From positions 1,404,001-1,468,000 of the forward strand of contig NZ_CP091799.1 in the NCBI RefSeq assembly GCF_022024235.1: DNA of 64,000 nt, written 5' to 3'. Under the pieces are notes generated by a model that saw only the letters and a list, made by a program, of their open reading frames with translations, made no database searches and had not been told where the DNA came from. A program made the translations under genes and the position numbers. This DNA comes from Segatella baroniae B14. Its GTDB lineage: Bacteria; Bacteroidota; Bacteroidia; Bacteroidales; Bacteroidaceae. This document shows positions 37,872-46,259 of the stretch, piece after piece; the stretch's first letter is position 1; every line of letters begins with the position of its first letter.

Positions 37872-39155
37872 TCAAGCAGAATGTGGTACTTGCTGTGTTT
37901 TTGATGGGTCAATAACATAAAAAAGACTAGTCAATTTTTGCTTAAATTCTTTATATTCAGGATCATCATCAATATCTTTGTCAAAGTATTTATTATTTTT
38001 ATATTCGTTTACCGCTTTATTGGTTACAGTTTTAAATTTATGCTTAGGATTACTTGTATAGGTCGTATTAAAATAATTAACAAAAAGAGTTTGATTATTA
38101 TTAAGGCCCAATAAATGCATAAGCCAAATGTAGTATTTAGATGGCACCTTATTATACTTACATTTAGCAGGCAAGACCTTATCAAAACCCAGAATGATTT
38201 CATGACATTTTTGCGCTTTCTGATCGCTATTTGGAAAGAGCTTACGCAAATCGCCTGTAATCTCAAGATGAGGTTCCCTTTTTAATTTTTCATCTCTTAA
38301 GACTAGACCTCTTATTTGATCCTTCGTAAATCGGTGATATGCGTTAGATGCCCACTCCATTTCATCATCGAATTGCTGTCTGAATGCTATAGCAGGATTA
38401 TATTCTACAGAAAATATGGTGCCGCCAAGATTGATAGCATCTAAGTAGCTCTTTGTTTCTTGAATAAATATTTCACGCTGCATATGAAATAACTTTAAAC
38501 TCAAACTATTATTTGCTCTTATAGCCGCTTCATCCTCTAATACACATACGCATAGTTTTATGCTTTTTTTTAATACATAGTAATACTTCGACAATTCATG
38601 AAGTATTGCATTACGCCCAGGACTACGTGTATCGAACCTAAAGGAATCATCCTCATAGGTATCATATATATTATAAGAAAAGGCATTAACTTCACGAGGT
38701 ATTTTTCCAACCAGATCATTGATTTGGTCTATTCTTAGCTGAAGATTTTTCGTTATAATTATTTTATAGTGGTCATAAAACGATTTTTCCCGTTTGCGTA
38801 ATTCTTCAATGGCGTCTACAAAATATTCATTGTCAGGAGTAGCAAATTCATGAGTAAAATCTTTTGATTGCTTAACCATCTCATCATACTTCTCTTCCAG
38901 CGAGATTACTTCCTCTTTTAATCGGCTATCCATTTGCGACATTTCATAATCATCGCTAAAATCACATAAAACGAGCTCAAGTATCTTATCTTCATCGACA
39001 CAAGCACTTGAAATAAACTTACTATTCATTTGTGACATTTCATAATCATCACGACATATGCCTGAAAAGGGCTCAAGTTTCTTATCTTCATCTACACAAC
39101 CACTTGAAATAAACTTAGCTATTTTTTCCTCATTGATAGAAATAGGCTCGAACAT
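37872..39155 (-). CDS. Unrecognised 427-residue protein with N-terminal duplication
   Basis: I do not recognise the family. The N-terminus holds a tandem duplication of about 36 residues: KFISSGCVDEDKKLEPF...DDYEMSQMN, then KFISSACVDEDKILELV...DDYEMSQMD. A charged helical region with probable coiled coil follows (about 70-160). The C-terminal ~100 residues are basic and aromatic (KYYIWLMHLLGLNNNQ, then NKAVNEYKNNKYF). No membrane segment. The start at 39155 is fixed by a promoter (39241-39248) lying inside the longer in-frame extension to 39263. Low GC compared with neighbours suggests acquired DNA. Its terminator sits in the iteron-like array, so a DNA-binding or replication role is possible. 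Confidence 0.6.
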   Translation of the reverse strand: MFEPISINEEKIAKFISSGCVDEDKKLEPFSGICRDDYEMSQMNSKFISSACVDEDKILELVLCDFSDDYEMSQMDSRLKEEVISLEEKYDEMVKQSKDFTHEFATPDNEYFVDAIEELRKREKSFYDHYKIIITKNLQLRIDQINDLVGKIPREVNAFSYNIYDTYEDDSFRFDTRSPGRNAILHELSKYYYVLKKSIKLCVCVLEDEAAIRANNSLSLKLFHMQREIFIQETKSYLDAINLGGTIFSVEYNPAIAFRQQFDDEMEWASNAYHRFTKDQIRGLVLRDEKLKREPHLEITGDLRKLFPNSDQKAQKCHEIILGFDKVLPAKCKYNKVPSKYYIWLMHLLGLNNNQTLFVNYFNTTYTSNPKHKFKTVTNKAVNEYKNNKYFDKDIDDDPEYKEFKQKLTSLFYVIDPSKTQQVPHSA

Positions 39156-39240
39156 AATATTAAGTTCTGGGCTTTTTCGAACAAAGTTATTCAAAATTAT
39201 AAATTTTTCTTTTGTTTTTTTAATTTTTTTTATAACATAG

Positions 39241-39271
39241 CAAAGGTACCAAAAATAAATCAATCGAACAA
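39241..39271 (-). promoter_or_regulatory. Promoter of the unrecognised gene; fixes its start
   Basis: Minus-strand TACCTTTG (39241-39248) with an ATTG element 20 bp upstream. Start near 39234, then ~80 nt of A-rich leader to the first in-frame ATG at 39155. Confidence 0.6.
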
Positions 39272-39316
39272 TAGTATTATTGAAAAATTAATCTACCCAC
39301 ATCTGTTAAAAAAGAT

Positions 39317-39355
39317 AATGTTAAAAACAAAACACCAAATGTTAAAAACAAAACA
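39317..39355. repeat. 21-bp-spaced direct repeat
   Basis: AATGTTAAAAACAAAACA occurs identically at 39317-39334 and 39338-39355, with a partial third copy before it (about 39305). It lies between the divergent promoters of the unrecognised gene and the M18 aminopeptidase gene; nothing else is visible in this gap. Confidence 0.75.
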
Positions 39356-39505
39356 TAATTAGCTGATAATTAGAAATATTACAAATGTTTATTTTTCCCT
39401 TAATATGTAGAAATAGTAATATATTAAGCTGTAATATTAGACTATAAGAACATCATGTATATACATATAGTGCGGCTGATATGAAGCTTTAAAAACATAA
39501 TTGTG

Positions 39506-39513
39506 TACCTTTG
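39506..39513 (+). promoter_or_regulatory. -7 element of the M18 aminopeptidase gene; predicts a leaderless mRNA
   Basis: TACCTTTG, exact consensus, ends 4 bp before the ATG at 39518. With the usual start 5-7 bp after the -7 box the transcript begins at or within a base or two of the start codon. Confidence 0.6.
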
Positions 39514-39517
39514 CACT

Positions 39518-40804
39518 ATGATTACAAGATTATTACACTTTTTAGATGCTTCGCCAGTTAACTTTCTGGCGGCAAGCAACATCGCTTCTTCGCTCGAAAA
39601 GGCGGGTTATCGCCGTATCAATCCGTGTGAGGCTATCGGTGAGGTTAAGCCGGGCGATAAACTCTTTGTTACTAAAAACGATTCTTCGGTTTATGCGTTT
39701 CATATCGGACGTAAAACGATGGCTGATGCGGGCTTTCGTATGATTTGTGCGCATTGCGATTCGCCTACTTTCCGTATTAAACCGAATGCCGAGATGCTCT
39801 GCGAGGGCGGTATCGTGAAACTGAATACGGAGGTGTATGGAGGGCCGATTATGGCTACCTGGTTCGACCGTCCGCTGACTATCGCCGGTAGGGTCATCGT
39901 CAAGGGTGATGATGCGTTCAGCCCAAAGACGCTGCTGCTCCATGTGAAGCGACCGCTGCTGCAAATCAGTAATCTCGCCATACACTTTAACCGACAGGTG
40001 AACGATGGCGTAAAACTGAGCCGGCAGAAGGATATGTTGCCTATTCTGGGTATCGTTACCGATGAACTGGAACGGGGGAATATGCTGCTCCAGGTTATCT
40101 GCAGCGAACTGGGTATCGTGGCGCAGGATATACTCGACTTCGATCTCTATCTGGCTGATGCTACCCCTGCCTGTACTTTCGGTGCACACGATGAACTGAT
40201 ATCATCGGGCAGACTCGACGACTTGTCGATGTGTTATGCGGGGCTTGAGGCTATGATCAATACCGATACGACTGATACGACCAAAGTGCTGGCTATCTTC
40301 GATAATGAGGAGACGGGGTCGCAGACCAAACAGGGGGCTGCAAGTCCTTTCCTGGCGATGATGCTCAAGCGTATCGCTATGGCGCAGAGTGGTACTGAGG
40401 AGGCTTTCTATCAGGCCGTGGAGCGTGCTTTCATGGTTTCTGCCGACAATGCGCATGCCTGGCACCCTAACTATAGCGAGAAGTACGACCCTACCAACCA
40501 CCCTGTACTGGGCGGCGGACCGGTTATCAAGTTTAATGCAGCCCAGAAGTATGCGAGCGATGCCGTGTCGGCTGCAGTCTTTGCTCAGATTTGCGACGAG
40601 GCGGGTGTGCCATGCCAGCGATTCGTAAACCATTCTGATGTGCCGGGCGGCAGTACGCTGGGCAATATTCTGGCATCGTCTATACCGCTGAGAGGTGTGG
40701 ATATGGGTAATGCGATACTGGCCATGCACAGTTGTCGGGAAACGGGGAGCGTGGCCGACCATATCTATACGGTGAAGGCTTTCACACAGTTTTTTGCACA
40801 CTAG
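39518..40804 (+). CDS. M18-family aspartyl aminopeptidase
   Basis: A 428-residue metallo-aminopeptidase. Zinc-ligand motifs are ICAHCDSPTFRIKP (about residue 80), LDDLSMCYAGLEA (about 235), FDNEETGSQTKQGAAS (about 265) and a C-terminal MHSCRETGS. DNAHAWHPNYSEKYDP and GGGPVIKFNAAQKY are typical of M18. It removes N-terminal acidic residues from peptides. I start it at the ATG at 39518 because the -7 element occupies 39506-39513; an upstream in-frame ATG at 39503 would precede the promoter. Its 3' end overlaps the convergent membrane protein gene by 23 bp. Confidence 0.93.
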   Translation: MITRLLHFLDASPVNFLAASNIASSLEKAGYRRINPCEAIGEVKPGDKLFVTKNDSSVYAFHIGRKTMADAGFRMICAHCDSPTFRIKPNAEMLCEGGIVKLNTEVYGGPIMATWFDRPLTIAGRVIVKGDDAFSPKTLLLHVKRPLLQISNLAIHFNRQVNDGVKLSRQKDMLPILGIVTDELERGNMLLQVICSELGIVAQDILDFDLYLADATPACTFGAHDELISSGRLDDLSMCYAGLEAMINTDTTDTTKVLAIFDNEETGSQTKQGAASPFLAMMLKRIAMAQSGTEEAFYQAVERAFMVSADNAHAWHPNYSEKYDPTNHPVLGGGPVIKFNAAQKYASDAVSAAVFAQICDEAGVPCQRFVNHSDVPGGSTLGNILASSIPLRGVDMGNAILAMHSCRETGSVADHIYTVKAFTQFFAH

Positions 40805-41285
40805 CCTTGTGTACGCGGATAGAGAGATATGCGGAATAAAAGAGTATAGCGATAATAAAGGCTATCAAGATGATTAACGATATCCACTGAGGTAATACTT
40901 GTGGTACCATAAGCAGACTGACAGAAGCGAAGAGGAACACGATAAGATAATTAATCACGTAAAGTGAATCGGCCGTTATTCGCTTCTGTTCTGCGTTCAT
41001 CTTGTCATAGGATAGCAAACCGATGTGTAAGTGGGGCTGCGGATGGCGGGCTAAGCTGAGCAGCAAGACTGAGGTTAACGTGCCGACACCTGCAAACACC
41101 CAGAGCATATAGGCTGGTGCCGGATGATAATATTCCCGCATCAGGATGGCTCCGGCGGGTACTTCGTCGGTGGTGTGGTCGTAAAGGTAAGACACAAACA
41201 TCCAGAGAAAGATAAGTAAGGCTATGCCTTGAAACAGGCGGTTGTACTTGTTGTTAGCTGTCGTTTCGTTCGTAGAAGTATTCAT
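40782..41285 (-). CDS. Integral membrane protein of unknown function
   Basis: A 167-residue protein with four predicted transmembrane helices at about residues 18-35, 58-79, 107-127 and 133-153. A short loop after helix 1 contains DHTTDEVPAGAILMREYYHP, and a hydrophilic loop with HPQPHLHIGLLSYDKM lies between helices 2 and 3. I do not recognise the family. It is convergent with, and overlaps, the M18 aminopeptidase gene, an arrangement that can give antisense overlap of the two 3' ends. Confidence 0.7.
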   Translation of the reverse strand: MNTSTNETTANNKYNRLFQGIALLIFLWMFVSYLYDHTTDEVPAGAILMREYYHPAPAYMLWVFAGVGTLTSVLLLSLARHPQPHLHIGLLSYDKMNAEQKRITADSLYVINYLIVFLFASVSLLMVPQVLPQWISLIILIAFIIAILFYSAYLSIRVHKASVQKTV

Positions 41286-41489
41286 TTTTTTCGCTTTTTT
41301 ATATATAAAACATTAGACTTTTTTTTCATGAGATTCGTTGGATTATTATAGAAGCCAGCGGATTAGTTCATAGAAGTATTATAGGCTTAGATATTTTGTA
41401 ATCCATTAGGCTATTTCATAAAAGCTCTCAGACTACCTTTTATAGGTCTCATTAGTATCCTCTTTTGCCCTCTGTATATTCTCAAGCTT

Positions 41490-41598
41490 GGTCAAAGACT
41501 ATTAAGCCATTTGCCAAAATGAATGAAGACTTTGGCCTAAAATAGTTTAGCCATTAGCCTAAGATATATTAACCATGGGTCAAAGATAGTAAATAAAT
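41490..41598. repeat. Degenerate ~22-bp tandem repeats upstream of mnmA
   Basis: Five diverged units of 18-23 bp, for example GGTCAAAGACTATTAAGCCA at 41490 and AGCCTAAGATATATTAACCA at about 41556. A second, weaker set fills about 41340-41460 (ATAGAAG..TTATAGGC pieces). No gene is visible in 41286-41632. Confidence 0.5.
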
Positions 41599-41632
41599 AT
41601 AAATTATGAAGCACCATACCCAAAAATCTTTG

Positions 41633-41640
41633 TATCTTTG
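41633..41640 (+). promoter_or_regulatory. -7 element of mnmA; very short leader
   Basis: TATCTTTG, exact consensus, ending 9 bp before the ATG at 41650, so the predicted 5' leader is only about 2-5 nt. Confidence 0.6.
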
Positions 41641-41649
41641 CAGCCATAT

Positions 41650-42735
41650 ATGATTAATTACGAGGAATTAAAAGATAAAAAGATAGCGGTACTGCTCTCT
41701 GGTGGTGTCGATAGTTCAGTTGTAGTTTACGAATTCGCAAGCCATGGGCTGCATCCTGACTGCTTTTATATTAAGATAGGTCCGGAGGAACAGGAGGAAT
41801 GGGACTGTAGTTCGGAAGAAGACTTGGAAATGGCTACTGCCGTGGCTGCTCGCTTCGGGTGTAAACTGCAAGTTATCGACTGCCACAAAGAATACTGGAA
41901 TCAGGTTACCAAATATACGATGGATAAAGTCAAATCGGGCTTTACCCCTAATCCTGACGTGATGTGCAACAGACTCATCAAGTTTGGTGCCTTCGATGAG
42001 AAGATGGGGCACGACTATGATCTTATCGCTACGGGCCACTATGCCCAGACCGAGATAATCGACGGTAAGAAGTGGCTCGTTACTAGTCCTGACCCGGTAA
42101 AAGACCAGACCGACTTCCTGGCACAGATATACCAATGGCAACTCAAGAAAGCAATTTTCCCTATCGGACATCATATCAAGGACGAGATACGAGAAATCGC
42201 TGAGCGTGAGCATCTTATCAATGCTAAGCGTAAGGATAGTCAGGGTATCTGCTTCTTGGGCAATATCGACTATAATGAGTATGTGCGCCGATATCTGGGC
42301 GAAAAGAAAGGTAACGTTATCGAGTTCGAAACGGGTAAGAAGATAGGTGAGCACAAGGGCTTATGGTTTCATACCATCGGGCAGCGTAAGGGACTTGGCT
42401 TAGGCGGTGGTCCGTGGTTTGTGGTGAAGAAGGATATCGAGAAAAATATACTCTACGTAAGTCATGGCTACGACCCTGAGACGGCTTACAAACAGGACTT
42501 CAAGATACACGATTTCGACTTCCTCACAGAGGGTATCACGGAGTTACCTGCACGGGTAACCTTCAAGATTCGCCATACTCCGGAATATCACCCTGCTTCG
42601 GTAGAGGTAAACGGTGATGGTACTTTCACCATTCATAGTGACGAGAAGATACACGGTGTGGCTCCAGGCCAATTCTGCGTGATATATGATGAGCAACATC
42701 ATCGCTGCTATGGTTCTGGCGAAATCACGCTATAA
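41650..42735 (+). CDS. mnmA: tRNA-specific 2-thiouridylase MnmA
   Basis: A 361-residue enzyme that thiolates U34 of tRNAs for Lys, Glu and Gln. N-terminal PP-loop IAVLLSGGVDSSV, catalytic cysteines in NPDVMCNRLIKFG (about residue 104) and in KDSQGICFLGNIDY (about 200), and the HTIGQRKGLGLGG block before the C-terminal beta domain. The start at 41650 is chosen because a TTG at 41638 would lie within the -7 element. It ends 9 bp from the stop of the convergent EamA gene. Confidence 0.95.
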   Translation: MINYEELKDKKIAVLLSGGVDSSVVVYEFASHGLHPDCFYIKIGPEEQEEWDCSSEEDLEMATAVAARFGCKLQVIDCHKEYWNQVTKYTMDKVKSGFTPNPDVMCNRLIKFGAFDEKMGHDYDLIATGHYAQTEIIDGKKWLVTSPDPVKDQTDFLAQIYQWQLKKAIFPIGHHIKDEIREIAEREHLINAKRKDSQGICFLGNIDYNEYVRRYLGEKKGNVIEFETGKKIGEHKGLWFHTIGQRKGLGLGGGPWFVVKKDIEKNILYVSHGYDPETAYKQDFKIHDFDFLTEGITELPARVTFKIRHTPEYHPASVEVNGDGTFTIHSDEKIHGVAPGQFCVIYDEQHHRCYGSGEITL

Positions 42736-42744
42736 TCTATAGCC

Positions 42745-43614
42745 TCAACTTTTTCTGAGGATAACCAGGATTACGGCAGAGAGTATCAAAACGATACCGA
42801 TAGCAAGGCGAAGGGTGAAAGCCTCGTGAAAGAGCGATACACTGATAACGACTGCTGTAACGGGCTCTAATGCTCCCATGATGGCCGACGGTGTACTGCC
42901 GATGTTCTTGATGGCAATGGTCATAAAGAATAGGCTCAACACGGTAGGCAATAAGCCCAACTGGATGCCACATGCCCACTGCAAAGGACCATGTAGCAGT
43001 TGCAACGGATAGCCTCCCAATAACATAAAGGCGATAACGGATAACCACCCGAACAAGACGACATAAAAGGTAAACTTTAATGGCGACAGACTGATCTTGA
43101 GCTGATTAACTGATACGATGTATATCGCATACAAGAGCGACGAGAGTAAGACCAGCGTCATGCCTGCAGCACTCAGCGTTACGCCGTTGCCACCCCGATA
43201 AAGCAAGGCTATACCGCTGACGGCAAGCGTGATAGAGAGCATTGTAGCCCACGATAGGCGCTCGTGATAAAAGAGCACCATGAGCACTGCCGTCATAATG
43301 GGATAAGAGAAGAGTATCGTGGAAGCCACTCCGGCATCCATATAGAGAAAACTCAAATAGAGGGCGATAGAGGAAAAGGCAAACATAACACCAAGTACTG
43401 CCAGCTTGATAGCATATCCCCGCTTGATAGCAAAGTTCTCCTTGCTCATGAACATCCATAAGGCAAAAAGGATAGAGGCAAAACCATAACGATAAAACAA
43501 GACACTACCCGAATTTATACCGGATTCGTACAAAGGAAGTGTTCCCAACGGATTGGTTCCATAAAATATGGCTGCCAGAATGCCTGCTATAAAACCTTTT
43601 ACTGTAGAATTCAT
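42745..43614 (-). CDS. EamA-family (drug/metabolite) transporter
   Basis: A 289-residue membrane protein with ten hydrophobic helices arranged as two EamA repeats. The first begins FIAGILAAIFYGTNPLGTLP and the second near LVLLSSLLYAIYIVSVNQL; near the end of the second repeat is SAIMGALEPVTAVVISVSLF, a typical EamA helix. Inner-membrane exporter or importer of small metabolites; the substrate is not predictable. It has a ~130-nt leader filled with short repeats. Confidence 0.88.
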   Translation of the reverse strand: MNSTVKGFIAGILAAIFYGTNPLGTLPLYESGINSGSVLFYRYGFASILFALWMFMSKENFAIKRGYAIKLAVLGVMFAFSSIALYLSFLYMDAGVASTILFSYPIMTAVLMVLFYHERLSWATMLSITLAVSGIALLYRGGNGVTLSAAGMTLVLLSSLLYAIYIVSVNQLKISLSPLKFTFYVVLFGWLSVIAFMLLGGYPLQLLHGPLQWACGIQLGLLPTVLSLFFMTIAIKNIGSTPSAIMGALEPVTAVVISVSLFHEAFTLRLAIGIVLILSAVILVILRKS

Positions 43615-43620
43615 ATTATA

Positions 43621-43740
43621 AAAGTTATTCTCTCTCCTTAAAAAAGGAGTTGTTCTCTCTTAAAAAAGTTATCCCATCTCTTCAAGAAGCTGTTTCATGC
43701 TAAAAAGCTGTTTCTTGCTAAGAAGCCGTTCTCATTCTTA
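43621..43740. repeat. Degenerate 18-22-bp repeats in the EamA gene leader
   Basis: Six units, the best being AGAAGCTGTTTCATGCTA (43685), AAAAGCTGTTTCTTGCTA (43703) and AGAAGCCGTTCTCATTCTTA (43721). They lie between the promoter at 43751 and the EamA start, so they are transcribed. Confidence 0.6.
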
Positions 43741-43750
43741 ATAGGACATG

Positions 43751-43758
43751 CAAAAGTA
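43751..43758 (-). promoter_or_regulatory. -7 element of the EamA transporter gene
   Basis: Minus-strand TACTTTTG; start near 43744, leader about 130 nt. Confidence 0.5.
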
Positions 43759-43834
43759 TAAATTCTTTTCGACATAATGATAGTGGCCCGACAAAATAAT
43801 CATTTTTTGAGCCCCTCGTCTCAGAAAAAAGTCG

Positions 43835-43842
43835 TACATTTG
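43835..43842 (+). promoter_or_regulatory. -7 element of the aldose epimerase gene
   Basis: TACATTTG, exact TAnnTTTG match, 23 bp before the ATG at 43866. Confidence 0.5.
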
Positions 43843-43865
43843 CTTTATACTTTTATAAAACAACT

Positions 43866-44735
43866 ATGGAACAAATTAAAAACGACAAACTGACTGTTAC
43901 CGTTGCTCCTCATGGAGCAGAACTGCAGAGTATCAAAGATGCTAATGGCAAAGAATATCTTTGGGATGGCGATGAGAAGTATTGGAATCGTCACTCTCCT
44001 ATCCTTTTCCCTATCGTGTGTGGTCTATGGAAAGACACTTATCGCATTAATGGTAAGGAGTTTAACTTAGGTCGTCATGGTTTTGCCCGCGATACCGACT
44101 TTACCTTAGTAGCTCAAGGCGCTGATCGCGTAACTTACGCTCTCCATGATAACGAAGAGACTTTCAAAGATTATCCATATCACTTTAACCTGGCTATCAG
44201 CTATCGTCTGGAAGCTAACAAGATACACGTCGTATGGCATGTAGAAAATACTGACAGCAAGACTATCTATTTCCAGATTGGTGGTCACCCTGCATTCCTC
44301 GTACCTGGTGCCAAGAAGGGTGAAGAATTAAAGGGTAAGTTGCGCTTTAACGATGCTACCCCTAAGCGTCTGTATGGCAATGTAGGTGGTTGTATCACTC
44401 CAGGCTATCACGATGTAGAAACTAAAGATGGCATTTGGGAATTTACCGAAGATAGTTTTGCCGACGATGCTGTTATCTTTGATCACAGTCAGCTGAACCA
44501 TATCGAACTTCTTGACGAAAACGACAAGCCAGCTGTAACGCTCGACATCAAGACACCAGCAGTAGGTCTTTGGAGCCCTACAGGCAAGCATGCTCCATTC
44601 ATTTGCATCGAGCCTTGGTATGGTATTCACGACTGGGCTGAGTATGATGGCGAATTCAAAGATAAATATCTGATGAATCAGTTGCTTCCAGGCGCAAGTT
44701 TCATGAGTGAATATACCATCACTATCGGTGAATAA
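43866..44735 (+). CDS. Aldose 1-epimerase family protein (LacX-like)
   Basis: A 289-residue protein of the galactose-mutarotase fold. Typical features are VAPHGAELQSIKDANGKEYL near the N-terminus, GRHGFARDTDF, the FQIGGHPAFLVP strand and FICIEPWYGIHD near the C-terminus. It matches the LacX/YihR-type branch rather than GalM. It interconverts alpha and beta anomers of aldoses or sugar phosphates; exact sugar unknown. Own promoter, strong terminator downstream. Confidence 0.9.
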   Translation: MEQIKNDKLTVTVAPHGAELQSIKDANGKEYLWDGDEKYWNRHSPILFPIVCGLWKDTYRINGKEFNLGRHGFARDTDFTLVAQGADRVTYALHDNEETFKDYPYHFNLAISYRLEANKIHVVWHVENTDSKTIYFQIGGHPAFLVPGAKKGEELKGKLRFNDATPKRLYGNVGGCITPGYHDVETKDGIWEFTEDSFADDAVIFDHSQLNHIELLDENDKPAVTLDIKTPAVGLWSPTGKHAPFICIEPWYGIHDWAEYDGEFKDKYLMNQLLPGASFMSEYTITIGE

Positions 44736-44768
44736 GCTTGAGCATCAAGATAGTATATAGAAAAAAAG

Positions 44769-44798
44769 GAGGTCATATCAAAAAAAAGATATGACCTC
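44769..44798. terminator. Bidirectional terminator between the epimerase and deoxynucleoside kinase genes
   Basis: A perfect 11-bp stem GAGGTCATATC / GATATGACCTC with an 8-A loop. A tract upstream and T tract downstream serve the two convergent genes. Confidence 0.85.
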
Positions 44799-44812
44799 TT
44801 ATATTTTTTCCT

Positions 44813-45445
44813 TTATTTTTCTTCCTCACTCATTGGGAAGAGACCATAGAGCTCACTGTCTATACTGTCTGCTATGGTATTAAAATCTTTCGGGTTACTT
44901 TCGAAATCTATGTTATCACCATCTATGATAAGCAGTTTTCCCTTATAACCCTTAATCCAATTTTCATATCTGTCGTTAAGACCCTTCAGGTAATCGATAC
45001 GCATGCTCTGCTCGAAGTCGCGCCCACGCTTCTCGATATGACCTATTAAGGTAGGAATACTACTACGAATATAAATCATGAGATCGGGCAGATTAACCAA
45101 TGATATCATTAAGTCGAAGAGATCACTATAGTTGGCAAAGTCACGATCGCTCATCATACCCATATCGTGAAGATTAGGTGCAAATATGCAGGCATCCTCA
45201 AAGATGGTTCGGTCTTGGATAATGGTATCCTTAGACTTTGAAATCTCTACCACATCCTTAAATCGCTGATTGAGAAAATAGATCTGAAGGTTGAATGACC
45301 AACGATTCATATCACCATAAAAATCATCGAGATAAGGATTATTGGCAACTGGTTCGAAATGTGGCTGCCAGCCGAAACGCTTGGCGAGCATCTTAGTCAG
45401 GGTAGTTTTGCCACTACCGATATTTCCAGCTATAGCTATATGCAT
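44813..45445 (-). CDS. Deoxynucleoside kinase (second of a tandem pair)
   Basis: A 210-residue dNK-family kinase. P-loop IAGNIGSGKTTLTKML at residues 4-19, FEPVANNPYLDDFYGD with the substrate-binding Glu, IIQDRTIFEDACIF carrying the DR[ST] motif, and YIRSSIPTLIGHIEKRGRDFE as the LID. It phosphorylates deoxyadenosine/deoxyguanosine-type nucleosides for salvage. About half identical by eye to the preceding gene and 43 bp downstream of it, so a duplicated pair, as in heterodimeric dAK/dGK systems. Confidence 0.9.
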   Translation of the reverse strand: MHIAIAGNIGSGKTTLTKMLAKRFGWQPHFEPVANNPYLDDFYGDMNRWSFNLQIYFLNQRFKDVVEISKSKDTIIQDRTIFEDACIFAPNLHDMGMMSDRDFANYSDLFDLMISLVNLPDLMIYIRSSIPTLIGHIEKRGRDFEQSMRIDYLKGLNDRYENWIKGYKGKLLIIDGDNIDFESNPKDFNTIADSIDSELYGLFPMSEEEK

Positions 45446-45488
45446 GATGGATATCTTGTTGTTTTTTTTCTATTTAATGTTGAAAATC

Positions 45489-46118
45489 TTATTTCCTATT
45501 ATTATTAAATAAGCCAAAGAGGCGAGCATCTATTTTGTCGATGATATCACCCAAATCTTTTTTGTTTTTGAGGAAGTCGATGTGGTCTACATCTACGATA
45601 AGTGCATCACCCTTATATTTATGGAATACAAAATCCTCATAGCGATCATTAAGATTCTGGAGGTATTCTAAAGGCATAGCCTGCTCATAGTCTCGGCCGC
45701 GCTTCTCGATATTAGCAACCAGATGAGGTACAGAAGCACGAAGATAAATCATCAGGTCGGGTTGTTTAGCAATCATCATCATCGATTCAAAAAGACCGAT
45801 ATACGTTTCAAAATCACGATCACTCATGTGCCCCATTTCCTTGTTGGTCGTTGCAAAGACATGCACGCCTTCATAGATACTGCGGTCTTGGACAATGGTC
45901 TTGTCGGAACGGTTGATAGCCAAAAGATCACGGAAACGTTGCTTCAAAAAGAATATCTCCATATTGAAAGACCAACGGGGAATATCCTTATAATAATCTG
46001 AGAGATAAGGATTGTTTTCGACTGATTCGAAACGTGGCGTCCAACCATAATGTTGAGCCAGAAGTTTGGTCAGTGTCGTCTTGCCACTGCCGATATTTCC
46101 TGCAATTACGATATGCAC
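45489..46118 (-). CDS. Deoxynucleoside kinase (first of a tandem pair)
   Basis: A 209-residue paralogue of the next gene: P-loop IAGNIGSGKTTLTKLL, ESVENNPYLSDYYKD, IVQDRSIYEGVHVF and YLRASVPHLVANIEKRGRDYE. All catalytic elements are intact in both copies. Different residues follow the DR[ST] motif (YEGVHVF here, FEDACIF in the other), which may give distinct nucleoside specificity. Promoter at 46147-46178; the two genes form an operon. Confidence 0.9.
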   Translation of the reverse strand: MHIVIAGNIGSGKTTLTKLLAQHYGWTPRFESVENNPYLSDYYKDIPRWSFNMEIFFLKQRFRDLLAINRSDKTIVQDRSIYEGVHVFATTNKEMGHMSDRDFETYIGLFESMMMIAKQPDLMIYLRASVPHLVANIEKRGRDYEQAMPLEYLQNLNDRYEDFVFHKYKGDALIVDVDHIDFLKNKKDLGDIIDKIDARLFGLFNNNRK

Positions 46119-46146
46119 TTTTAAGATTGCTTTTAATTTTCGGTTG

Positions 46147-46178
46147 CGAAGGTAGCTATTTTTTTCGGTTCTGACAAA
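46147..46178 (-). promoter_or_regulatory. Promoter of the deoxynucleoside kinase operon
   Basis: Minus-strand TTTG, exactly 20 bp, TACCTTCG (46147-46154), one base off TAnnTTTG. Confidence 0.55.
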
Positions 46179-46227
46179 TAAATTATTTATTAATAAAATA
46201 TGGATTTATACTTATGGGGACATCGTC

Positions 46228-46259
46228 AAAAAAAAAGGAACCTGTCATAAACGGGTTCC
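46228..46259 (-). terminator. Terminator at the 3' end of the utilisation locus
   Basis: On the minus strand GGAACC pairs with GGTTCC around an 11-nt loop, followed by nine T. The stem overlaps the last codons and stop of the GH2 gene. Confidence 0.8.

Noticed and set aside
32183..39517. Prophage or conjugative element
   Set aside because: No integrase, relaxase, Tra/Tra-like, capsid or lysis gene is visible; only replication-type genes are present.
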